64,000 nt of DNA, from NCBI GenBank assembly GCA_038150305.1, contig JAYOTG010000007.1, forward strand, positions 1-64,000, given 5' to 3'. Origin of the DNA: MGIIa-L3 sp038150305. GTDB lineage: Archaea > Thermoplasmatota > Poseidoniia > Poseidoniales > Poseidoniaceae. The notes below the pieces were generated by a model. The model was given only the letters and a program-made list of their open reading frames with translations, had not been told where the DNA came from and did not search any database. Below, in pieces: positions 18,001 through 25,930 of this stretch; position 1 is the stretch's first letter, and the number at the start of each line of letters is the position of its first letter. Position numbers and translations under genes: made by a program.

Positions 18001-21000
18001 ATGTGGTTCTGGCAACTTGGTGAAGGTGACCGCACGTACGCGGCCGGCCATGGCTACGACTCCACCTTTACCCCGCCATTTGATGCGGTGCTGAAGGACC
18101 ACCTCAGCGACGCCCAATACGCAGCACTGATTGACATCAACGACGGCACAGAATACCGCGACGAGACTCGAGTCATCGACGGTCAGGAGCGAGAATTGAG
18201 CCTTCCCGTTGAGGTCTTGGACGCCGCGTTCCGCGTGACGCAGACCAACCGGGACACCATCATGACCGAAGGTCATAAGCTCAACGACGACGGCACCACC
18301 AGCGACGACGTGCGCTGGCGCCTTTGGAAGGACGGCGAGATCCTCGCCTGTGCCGAGAGCCTCGCCAGTTCGTGTGACGGTACGGATTTCCTGACGCAGG
18401 AAGACGCGAACCGCACGTTCAACAACAACGTTCGATTGACCTCGGACACCACGTTCGAAGTGACCCACTACGTGTTCGGAAACTACTGGTACACCGCTGA
18501 CCTCGCTGAAGAGTTCAACTCGGTCTCGACGCACATTCACCGTTCGAACGCTCGTCTCGCCATGACCGTCCAACTCTTGGTCAACGGACTCACCGAAGCC
18601 CAGGTCATGGACCTCTACACCGACATCATCGGTTTGGAAGGCGCCTATTCGGTGCAGGACTACCATGGTGCTCCTGGAGAAATGGTCGACCGTGACCACG
18701 AAATCCGCTACTTCGCCGTCGACAACCGCCTGTACCCACGCGCCGGCCGTTACACGGCCGACGCCCAATACAACGCAGGACAACCCATGGGCATCTTCGC
18801 CGCTCCGACCATCCTGTCAGGTCAGGACCCGACCACCTTCATGACGGAGGTGTACGAGACCCAGCGCGGTGCCTTCACCGATGAAATGACGCGTGAAGAG
18901 GTCGACGAAGCCATCCGGCAAGACGTGCTCAATCAGCAGGCCGGTGCAGAGATTGATCCTGTGCAGATCATCGACGTCCGGGCCGACCACACGGCTCAAT
19001 TCTTCGACACCATGGTGGCGCGAACCTACGTCGGCTACGGTGCGTCCACGCTCGGCGTGGACAGCGACGGCTCCAATCCGCAGCCTGCGCAGCACTTCGG
19101 CCAGAGCGGCTCGCCCGGGACCTTCATGGCGCAAGCCCTGCCGCTCCCTGGCGCGATGATGAACCACTTCGTCCTCGCGAATTACAACGATGACGACAAC
19201 GCCGAGAACGGCTACGGACAAGCCAACTCCATGGTCAAGATCCTCAAGTTCTACCCCGGTGCTGAAATGACCGGTCAGGTGACCTTTGCCGACGACGGAC
19301 AGCCCCTTGAGAACGTGCGTCTCCTCGTCGAGCGCGACGCCTTCTCTGGCGAATCCGGCGAAGACCTCGACGCAGACACCTATTGGATCCCCATCGGCTT
19401 CGTGGACACCGACGAAGAAGGACGCTACTCCTTCCTTGCTCCAGCGGGCCACATCCGCGTGAGCGCCTTCATCGGCGAGTACGACCCCTCATCCGCCCGC
19501 AACGCGATTCAAGACGGCTCTTTCACCGAGAACCTCGGTGACGTCCTGACCGAATACAACGAGGACCGCACCATCAACGAAATCACCGCCGTCCTTGGCC
19601 AGGTCGCCAACATGACGTGGGTGGGTGAAACTCACCTCAACGTCAGCGCTGACGAAGCCAACCGTGTGCAGGCGCTTGACCGCACGGCGGACCTTGCCGT
19701 GGCCTCGAGCGGTGTGAGCGGTATTGTGACGTGGACCGGCGACGAATCCTTCGCCGGTGAACCGCTTGTGGACACGACCTTCATCCTGCGGGACATTTGG
19801 TCCTACACCGAGAACCACACCGTGGTGACCAACAACGGATCCTTCACCACCGAAGAGACCCGCATCCTCCAGGGGACGGGTGAGGTGACGTTCACCGAGA
19901 ACGGCACCTTCGAGTCCGACGGCGTTGCGGTGGCGCGCGAATTCACGGGCACCTACACCCGTCAGCTGAACGGCGATCGCATCCACACCGCCAACGGCAC
20001 GTGGACCGGTCGAGGCATCATCGAGGGCTGGGTCAGCGAAGATGACCTTGCCAACGTCTCTGACTGCCTTGACAACAACGCCATGACCCCTGGGAACACC
20101 TCGGTCTGCACCATGACCGGTGCCGAAAACGCAAGCAAGTACCTGTTCGAGGGAACCGTGACGGCCAGCGGCCGTGTGGAAACCCTCTCGCCGACCGTCG
20201 TCGTTCGAGACGTGCAAGGTCAGACCTTCGAAGGCGCTGGCGTCTTCGAGGGCGTTGGGACCCTCAACGGAACGGGTCTGTTCGCCGGTCAAGGCGACTT
20301 CTCTGGACCGATGGTTCAACCCGGTTCCTTCTACAAGACCGGCTTGCTCCCCGGCGTCTACAACATGTTTGCCGTGCTCCCCAACGGTCGCCAAGTCCTC
20401 TTGCCGGACCCGGTGACGGTCGGTGTCGAAGCCTCGTACGACGTTGAGATGACCATGCCCGGAGCCGTGTTTGCGGACGTCCTCGAGGACATGGAAGGCA
20501 ATGTCCTGCCTGACACAATCATCGAGCTGGTGGACACCGTCCTTGGACTGGACGAAGCCGTGACCATCGTCACCGACGAAAACGGCAGCTTCAGCCAAGG
20601 TCCGATTCCGTCGGGTGAATACTACTACCGCGTGGACGTTGATCACGACGGTTGGTACGAAATCAACGCGACGTTCAGCGTTCAAGACGAGCCTGAGAAC
20701 ATCACGCTGGCCTACCCCGTGCCGCCGATGACCGACGTCACCATCCAGCTCGAGGCGCCCTTCGGCGGCGACGGCCAGCCCACGGTTGACGTCGTCAACC
20801 GTACGGTGACGCTGACCAACAACCTGCCCGATTCCGGCCTTGAACCGTACGTGGCGGTGAGCGACGAGAACGGCGTTCTGTACGCCGAGGTGCCTATGGG
20901 CAGCTACACCATCTCGGACGACGCGGACGAAGAGCACCTGCTCCTTGCTCTGCTTGACGTCGAGGAAGACGACATCACGACGACCTTGACCTACGCGGTT

Positions 21001-24000
21001 TCGACCTGGCTCAACGGCTCCGTTGCCGCGCCATTCGGCGCTGACAACGGGTACGAAGCTTGGCTTGCGACGGAGGAGCGACCCACAGAGGCCGCCACCC
21101 AAGTCGAGGTGGTCGCAAGGGGTGCAGGTGACCTGACCTTCACCGCGAACACCGGCGACGATGGTGTGTTCGCGATGCGCGTTCCGGTCGACGAGAGTTA
21201 CTCGCTGACGATGACCAAGGCCACCGTCAATTACGGGTACGGAACGGTCGTGAACGTCACCGAGGGCATGGATGACCTCAGCATCGTGCTCGAGCCGATC
21301 GAGTTCATCTCTGGCGCACTCTATCACATCGACAACAGCACCTTCTGGAACGACGCCATCCCCGGGTGGATGCCCGTTGAGATGACGGCCACCAGCACCG
21401 ACGGTGTCGTGTGGGAATCCGTCTCGAACACGGACGGCGGCTTCGTCTTCAACCTCCCCGCTGGGACCTACGACATCAGCGTCGTGGACGATGTCCTGTA
21501 CAACGCGACGTCCGACGATGACGTGGTGGTGGTTCGCAATCCAGAATTCGTGCTGGAGCCCGCAAGCCTCTACCTCAACCCAGGCGGTCACGCCATGACC
21601 TTCCACGTCTTCCAAGATGTGGCTGGAGACGGCAACGCCTCCAACGGAAGCACGGTCACGCCAGCGTTCTCGCTCGTGCCGACCACGGAACACGGTGCAT
21701 TGCTCAACGTGACCGCAGACATGTACGCTGCAAACGGCACGCTGACGCTGGACATGCCCATCGGCACCTACACCATCGAGTTCGCCGAGCAGGACGTGGC
21801 CTCTGAGAACGCAAGCGAGTATGCCTTGGTGCCTGCCTCACCGCTCTCGGCCATCGTGATTGGCATCCCCGAACCGATCGAGACCATCGACGTCGGGTTG
21901 GTGGACGAGTGGCGCATGAACGGCACGGTCACCGATGCAAACGGTTCCGCCCTTCGCCCGCAAGGCGACAGCGTCTTGCTCGTGTCCACGGACGGCGAGG
22001 ATTACCGAAACGTCGCTGTGGATGAGAACGGTACTTTCGCGGACTATGTGCCAAGCGGCGATTGGATCGCCGTGATTGGCGCGTTCGAAGGTGAGGACGC
22101 GACGGAGATCCTCCGGCAGGCCCTGACCGTGAGCGAGAACAGCGCGCGGACCGACGTGTCCTTGGCCACCGTTGAAGCGGCCGATGTCAACCTCCATCTC
22201 CGTGAAGCCCTCAGCGAAGACAACCTGTCCGGCTTCCGCATGACCTTGGTGTCTGCGGACGGTCTCGGCAACGTGTCTCTGGACTTGACCGACGAAGACG
22301 GTCTGGTCGCCGAACCGATGATGCCCGGCACGTGGTCGGTGCACATGGAGCGTGACGACGTTCAGGACCGCTGGACGCTCGACACCAGCGCCGCGCCGTT
22401 CACCCTCGTAGAAGGCGAGGAGAAGAACATCACGGACCTCTACGCCGACCACGAGGTGGAAATCGGTGGTCGACTCTACTGGGACCTTGACGACGACGAC
22501 ACGCCCGATGCCAACGAAGGCGTCGAGGGCGTGCTCATGAACGTCACGAGTCTCGACGGGACGACCTTTACCTCGAACGTGACCTCGGATGAGAACGGTG
22601 TCTGGCAGCTCTTCGTGCCCGTTCGCACGTCCTACGTGGTGGAAGGCAGCAAGCTGGGCTTTGCCGATGTCGCTTACGACCTCGACGGCAACGGCCTGTA
22701 CGTGGTCAACGACAGCGCGATGTCCGAGGACCTCGAAGTTTCGGTGGGCCTCGTTGACGTCAGCGGAGCCATCACGGATGCTGTCGATGCAACCCGCCTT
22801 GACGGCGCCTCCGTCGTACTCCAGCCCGCTTCAGGCTTGGCACGCGATGCGGTAACCGTGGACAGCACCTCCTTTGACGGGACCACCTTGACGTGGGACG
22901 CTCAGGTCGAGCCCGGAGCTTGGGTTGTCATCGTTCGAGAAGCCAGCCCCGGTGAGAACAACGGCGCCGTCGCCATCGGTCTGCTTGACGCCAGCGTCGG
23001 CTCGGGCGGTCACTTGGACCAGACCATGGTGCTCGGCGGCTACGTCGACCTGCAAACCTCGTGGACGGCCATCGACTTGGTCCAGCACCACCTTGGCAGC
23101 GCCTCGGCCGGTGCTTCGATGATCAGTGAAGCACCGACCGTCACCGTGGAACTTGACGACGACGTGTCGTGGGACATCACGGTGAACGACGACGGTGCGC
23201 TGAGCATGTTGGTCCCCTCGGGCCGTGTCTCCTTCTCGGCTGACATGGTCACCGTGCAGCACGAACTCGACCTCAACATGAGTTACGAAGGCAGCAACTT
23301 CACCACCGTTTCAGCCGATCGGCAGCAGATGTTCCTCATCCTCGACCGTCGTGCTGACCGCGACCTCGTGGTCGAAGTGGGCACCGTCGACGCCGACACC
23401 GTCGAGTCCTACACGGACGATGCGGGCGGGGTGGACATCCAGGCCAAGCAGGACGGTGACCACGAGCACACCGCCGTTGAACTCACGGTTGACGTGACCT
23501 ACGACGGCACGGAGTACGAGGACGTCTACACCGCAAGCGGCAACGCAGGCAACGCTCCTGATGCTTCCGATTGGAGCGTCGAGTTCTGGAACGCCACCGA
23601 AGAAGCGTGGCAATCCACGCTTGAGGTCCGTCTCGGCATCGGTGAAGACGCGTCCACGGACGATGTGCCCATGTCGGCCACGCTGAAGGTGCGCATCACG
23701 CTCCCTGACCAGAACACCTCCCTGTCGCTGCAGAACGGCCACAGCGTGAACGTCATGCTGACGGCTGAGACCGGTGAATTCACCGAGCGTTCGATGACCG
23801 TCCGTGTGCCGGTCATTCGCGGCTTCGACGTCGAAGCCGTCGACGAACGTGTGGGCATCGGCAGCGATGACGTGCAGACCTTGACGACGACGTTGACGAA
23901 CAACGGAAACGGCGACGCGACCTTCACCTTCGAAGTGGTCGAGAACTACGACGCGACCCTGTGGGAGATCACGCCCGCCTCCAGCACCATCACCGTGGCG

Positions 24001-24618
24001 GCTGGAGACACGCGTACGCAGGCGTTCAACGTCCGTTCTGACGCGAGCTTCACCACCGGTGAACTGGAAGTGACCATTGGCGTCTCCGAGGTCGGCGGAA
24101 GCAGCACGAGCCTGCAGATGACCGTGGTGAACGCGGCCATCGTCCTCAGTGTCGACCAAGACCTGGCGGTGCAGGAATCGGACAACACCGCTGAGCAAGA
24201 ATCGACGATCGTGGTCATCCCCGTGACCAACAGCGGTGAGCGCGATGCGGAGAATTCCGTCATCGTCTACGCCCGTCAACAAGGTGTGGACAAACCATAC
24301 GAGGCGGTCACGCTGACCGTGCCTGGCGGTGAAACCGTCAACGCGGAATTCGATGTCGGTTCCATGACCAACGGCAACAAGCGGTTTGAGTTCTACCTCG
24401 AGGTGACGGGCGACGATGCTGAGTTTGCCACGATTGAGGCCGATTCTGACGGAACTGGAGACGAACCTATCGACTTCCAAATCCGGTTCAACATCGAAAC
24501 CAACACGGACAACACCGGTGTGGGACAAACCGTCCTTGCGCTGCTTGTCATCGCGTTCGTCGGTCTCGTCGTGTGGGGCGGTCTCAGCCTCTCTCGCTCT
24601 GGAAGCCGTCGGTTCTGA
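15019..24618 (+). CDS. aglB: Giant AglB/STT3 oligosaccharyltransferase with ~1790-residue ectodomain extension
   Basis: AglB transfers a lipid-linked glycan to Asn in N-x-S/T sequons on the outer face of the membrane. The protein is 3199 residues, against roughly 800-1000 for usual AglB. Residues 1 to about 860 hold some 13-15 membrane spans. The catalytic motifs are present: SDPWY with Asp405, the ADHD motif with Asp520/Asp522, the external-loop TVAE (728-731; TIxE type), and WWDYG at 953-957, which recognises the +2 Ser/Thr. The AglB core ends near VKILKFYPGA (about 1405). After it come many carboxypeptidase-regulatory-like and Ig-like beta modules, a Gly-rich strand repeat (GAGVFEGVGTLNGTGLF), CARDB-like modules, and a final span (VLALLVIAFVGLVVWGGLSL) with a short basic end. 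By eye the extension carries at least 35 N-x-S/T sequons. The reading frame is continuous for 9.6 kb. A subtilase gene follows after 34 bases. Confidence 0.92.
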   Translation: MTTTNETTVSSKTSLGLLLAPIAVLLAMLTDQIGGFGLGFENDLYPLLFVAAGAMLGRVPSLLAEREVLPASTSTLSLGTILAGAALGFLAVPAVGGSAFVGMLFAINLIGTHVLVSGERSEWATILTFSSVGLLLGMVAAATAGDSGLVTKEYTFEGQTAPTLNEYREAIAFVFFNVWIMFSVLGALVAVLARGTIDEPGKGWFGHLSEFDGPWDRSSLPLQVGLLTWFIAHALTMVQFHQVELHDRLALTGVEGYMGHFSVWAAVLTGFVALAVASMAAERWYTRAMTLGSMWVYYLVAAAYEMGMWGDVENESSMAPVVWFGVTFFIGLAIYSISTNKSWGGWSNRSEDAQSGARAFWSAHWSQVMIASAFIMAFVVRSQWYVIPAMNGYGTGDWDLTGGSDPWYMKRVVDYIIMQNAHLVFDADRFYPLGGINPRPPLFVWSIALLAMVLEPFLATPQDAVWWAMVSIPAIFGALTVFPVAAIARDHVSKPAAVIAAWLIAMMPGHISRSTWANADHDAFVMFFMALGFMWFLRAMAAGGDERLTRTTDARPSTVLRAFGDVAMHRRFAVVNAALAGVAFGVVALGWKGFVVAPSILFVGYVYIVATNMFRNKDSTTLNMLMLTMLGTTLLLAMPFYAYPGMDLVFSGTGLQPLLFVLGFTMAIAYVTTGFRDKPWLLVLGSLTGAAVAFVAIIWLLQFFEQSNAFNVLFTGAGYFTKTKIFGTVAEANAPDRGMLFASFGPIVFILALSMGIIALWRGTRQRRHEHVFMATWILLAIFMSWTAARFIFNATPAMAVLGAWGAVGLWSWSGTKEMTRKMRRMGVRTPADRIASARKAVWRTPQFSAIMLVMIMLGGQHMTYGLDAGIPGTSPAEDDIDETLYNVVPDVLRWDVAGFSFLNPTAYDDGGMRYLGAFGSSFNQQGWNDAYAWLAAQDVDESYSEKPAFVSWWDYGFQALTSGDHPSVSDNFQSGIPATGNMLLARGEADLAAMWFWQLGEGDRTYAAGHGYDSTFTPPFDAVLKDHLSDAQYAALIDINDGTEYRDETRVIDGQERELSLPVEVLDAAFRVTQTNRDTIMTEGHKLNDDGTTSDDVRWRLWKDGEILACAESLASSCDGTDFLTQEDANRTFNNNVRLTSDTTFEVTHYVFGNYWYTADLAEEFNSVSTHIHRSNARLAMTVQLLVNGLTEAQVMDLYTDIIGLEGAYSVQDYHGAPGEMVDRDHEIRYFAVDNRLYPRAGRYTADAQYNAGQPMGIFAAPTILSGQDPTTFMTEVYETQRGAFTDEMTREEVDEAIRQDVLNQQAGAEIDPVQIIDVRADHTAQFFDTMVARTYVGYGASTLGVDSDGSNPQPAQHFGQSGSPGTFMAQALPLPGAMMNHFVLANYNDDDNAENGYGQANSMVKILKFYPGAEMTGQVTFADDGQPLENVRLLVERDAFSGESGEDLDADTYWIPIGFVDTDEEGRYSFLAPAGHIRVSAFIGEYDPSSARNAIQDGSFTENLGDVLTEYNEDRTINEITAVLGQVANMTWVGETHLNVSADEANRVQALDRTADLAVASSGVSGIVTWTGDESFAGEPLVDTTFILRDIWSYTENHTVVTNNGSFTTEETRILQGTGEVTFTENGTFESDGVAVAREFTGTYTRQLNGDRIHTANGTWTGRGIIEGWVSEDDLANVSDCLDNNAMTPGNTSVCTMTGAENASKYLFEGTVTASGRVETLSPTVVVRDVQGQTFEGAGVFEGVGTLNGTGLFAGQGDFSGPMVQPGSFYKTGLLPGVYNMFAVLPNGRQVLLPDPVTVGVEASYDVEMTMPGAVFADVLEDMEGNVLPDTIIELVDTVLGLDEAVTIVTDENGSFSQGPIPSGEYYYRVDVDHDGWYEINATFSVQDEPENITLAYPVPPMTDVTIQLEAPFGGDGQPTVDVVNRTVTLTNNLPDSGLEPYVAVSDENGVLYAEVPMGSYTISDDADEEHLLLALLDVEEDDITTTLTYAVSTWLNGSVAAPFGADNGYEAWLATEERPTEAATQVEVVARGAGDLTFTANTGDDGVFAMRVPVDESYSLTMTKATVNYGYGTVVNVTEGMDDLSIVLEPIEFISGALYHIDNSTFWNDAIPGWMPVEMTATSTDGVVWESVSNTDGGFVFNLPAGTYDISVVDDVLYNATSDDDVVVVRNPEFVLEPASLYLNPGGHAMTFHVFQDVAGDGNASNGSTVTPAFSLVPTTEHGALLNVTADMYAANGTLTLDMPIGTYTIEFAEQDVASENASEYALVPASPLSAIVIGIPEPIETIDVGLVDEWRMNGTVTDANGSALRPQGDSVLLVSTDGEDYRNVAVDENGTFADYVPSGDWIAVIGAFEGEDATEILRQALTVSENSARTDVSLATVEAADVNLHLREALSEDNLSGFRMTLVSADGLGNVSLDLTDEDGLVAEPMMPGTWSVHMERDDVQDRWTLDTSAAPFTLVEGEEKNITDLYADHEVEIGGRLYWDLDDDDTPDANEGVEGVLMNVTSLDGTTFTSNVTSDENGVWQLFVPVRTSYVVEGSKLGFADVAYDLDGNGLYVVNDSAMSEDLEVSVGLVDVSGAITDAVDATRLDGASVVLQPASGLARDAVTVDSTSFDGTTLTWDAQVEPGAWVVIVREASPGENNGAVAIGLLDASVGSGGHLDQTMVLGGYVDLQTSWTAIDLVQHHLGSASAGASMISEAPTVTVELDDDVSWDITVNDDGALSMLVPSGRVSFSADMVTVQHELDLNMSYEGSNFTTVSADRQQMFLILDRRADRDLVVEVGTVDADTVESYTDDAGGVDIQAKQDGDHEHTAVELTVDVTYDGTEYEDVYTASGNAGNAPDASDWSVEFWNATEEAWQSTLEVRLGIGEDASTDDVPMSATLKVRITLPDQNTSLSLQNGHSVNVMLTAETGEFTERSMTVRVPVIRGFDVEAVDERVGIGSDDVQTLTTTLTNNGNGDATFTFEVVENYDATLWEITPASSTITVAAGDTRTQAFNVRSDASFTTGELEVTIGVSEVGGSSTSLQMTVVNAAIVLSVDQDLAVQESDNTAEQESTIVVIPVTNSGERDAENSVIVYARQQGVDKPYEAVTLTVPGGETVNAEFDVGSMTNGNKRFEFYLEVTGDDAEFATIEADSDGTGDEPIDFQIRFNIETNTDNTGVGQTVLALLVIAFVGLVVWGGLSLSRSGSRRF

Positions 24619-24640
24619 CCTCCAACAGGCCTTCAAATGC

Positions 24641-24646
24641 GGAGGT
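24641..24646 (+). promoter_or_regulatory. Shine-Dalgarno for the subtilase gene
   Basis: GGAGGT ends six bases before the ATG at 24653. It selects this start over a longer in-frame extension into aglB (24416) and suggests translation from a transcript shared with aglB. Confidence 0.5.
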
Positions 24647-24652
24647 CGTGTT

Positions 24653-25837
24653 ATGGGAGCCGTGAGGCCGTCAGCCCTGGATGGCATGGAATTCCTCCCT
24701 GAGCCTGGGGAGCCACGCATCCTGACCGCCGTCGATCCTTCAGCGGTCCAGCACGAAGCCGCATGGCGCTCCGAAGTGATGGGCTGGGCGCCGAGCGTCG
24801 TGACCGCTGTCCCTCACCGTCGGCGACGCGTGGCCCGCTCTTCCCTCGGCCTCGTGGTGCTGCTCATCATGGTCGGTTTGATTGCGAGCCAGGGCTGGTT
24901 TCTCGTCGAGATTCCGCTCGGGGATTCCGAGTGGGCGTTCGACAACACCGGCTTGCGGGACCTCTCGGACGAAGAACTGGACGGCACGGGGGTTCGTGTC
25001 TGTGTGGTTGACACCGGGATCGATGCTTCCCATTCGGCCTTTGAAGGCCAAGAGGTGGAGTTCAGGGATTTCATCGGAAGATCAAGCGAACCGCTGGATC
25101 GCGGCGCCACCGCTCACGGCACGATGATGGTCGGGTTGCTCGTTGCAGACGGCCATCAGCAGGGTGCCGTCCAAGGAATCGCCCTCGGGGTCGCAGCAGC
25201 CCTCGCTGGCGACAGCGACGGAGAAAACACCGGTGACGACGCCATCGTTGCAGAAGCCATCGATTGGTGCCGCACTGGTTTTGATGCTGACCTCATTTCG
25301 CTCTCGTTGGGCGGTGAGCGCGTGGAAGGTCAGCGCGATGTGGTGGTCTCCTCGGTCCGACGGGCACTGGACGCGGGCATTTTCGTCGTCGCAGCAGCGG
25401 GCAACGACGGCGGTGCAGACGACGATGGAAAGGTGGCTTCTCCTGCCTTCCTGCCGCGTGTCATCGCCGTGGGGGCCACCAATGAAACAGGGGCCGTGTG
25501 GGAGAATTCCTCCCGTGGAGACGGGACGGGCGAGCATCCACATCGCAAGCCAGAGGTCACGGCGCCTGGTGTCAATGTCATCTCAACCGGAGCGAACGAC
25601 GCATGGTACGCCTCCAGCGGCACCTCTGTGTCGACGGTCCTGGTCAGCGCTGCGCTCGCCATGATCCTCGAAGCTCATCCTGAACTCAAGGTGGACGACG
25701 ATCGATGCGTGATTCACCTCAAGCATGCGCTGAGAGACTCACTCGGAACGTCGCATTCCCCGACGGCCGGGTACGGCGAATTAGACGCCATGGCGTGGTT
25801 CAACGCGGTCGATTCGAGCTGTCCAGAAGCGCTCTGA
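24653..25837 (+). CDS. Membrane-tethered subtilisin-like serine protease (S8)
   Basis: A 394-residue subtilase. About 60 N-terminal residues, including an arginine patch (HRRRRVARS), precede a hydrophobic span (LGLVVLLIMVGLIASQGWFL), so the protease domain lies outside and is tethered by a signal anchor. The catalytic residues are Asp120 in VVDTGID, His155 in AHGTMMVGLL and Ser325 in SSGTSVSTVLVSAA, with oxyanion Asn251 in AAGNDGG. The serine motif is GTSVS rather than the usual GTSMA. There is no obvious separate inhibitor propeptide between the anchor and the domain. The position 34 bases after the giant aglB suggests co-transcription and a role in maturation or turnover of exported glycoproteins, but that is inference. 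Confidence 0.92.
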   Translation: MGAVRPSALDGMEFLPEPGEPRILTAVDPSAVQHEAAWRSEVMGWAPSVVTAVPHRRRRVARSSLGLVVLLIMVGLIASQGWFLVEIPLGDSEWAFDNTGLRDLSDEELDGTGVRVCVVDTGIDASHSAFEGQEVEFRDFIGRSSEPLDRGATAHGTMMVGLLVADGHQQGAVQGIALGVAAALAGDSDGENTGDDAIVAEAIDWCRTGFDADLISLSLGGERVEGQRDVVVSSVRRALDAGIFVVAAAGNDGGADDDGKVASPAFLPRVIAVGATNETGAVWENSSRGDGTGEHPHRKPEVTAPGVNVISTGANDAWYASSGTSVSTVLVSAALAMILEAHPELKVDDDRCVIHLKHALRDSLGTSHSPTAGYGELDAMAWFNAVDSSCPEAL

Positions 25838-25904
25838 TGGGTAAATTCCGTGATACATAAGGCAAAGATTTGACACAAAAAGCGGCACAAAACGGCCCAC
25901 AGCG

Positions 25905-25911
25905 TTATATG
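25905..25911 (+). promoter_or_regulatory. TATA-like element for the beta-helix/Ig surface protein
   Basis: TTATATG lies 26 to 20 bases before ATG 25931 and 38 to 32 before the in-frame ATG 25943, in a locally AT-richer gap. It is the best TATA match in this gap and gives a leaderless or very short-leader transcript. Confidence 0.5.
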
Positions 25912-25930
25912 TCGTCCGAATCAGCAGAAC

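Noticed and set aside
19489..21693. 734-residue open frame on the minus strand inside aglB
   Set aside because: Shadow frame in G+C-rich coding DNA; its product is His/Val/Arg-rich without any domain, while the plus frame encodes a coherent protein.
24416..24652. 79-codon upstream extension of the subtilase into aglB
   Set aside because: ATG 24653 has GGAGGT at proper spacing; the extension is a shadow of the end of aglB.
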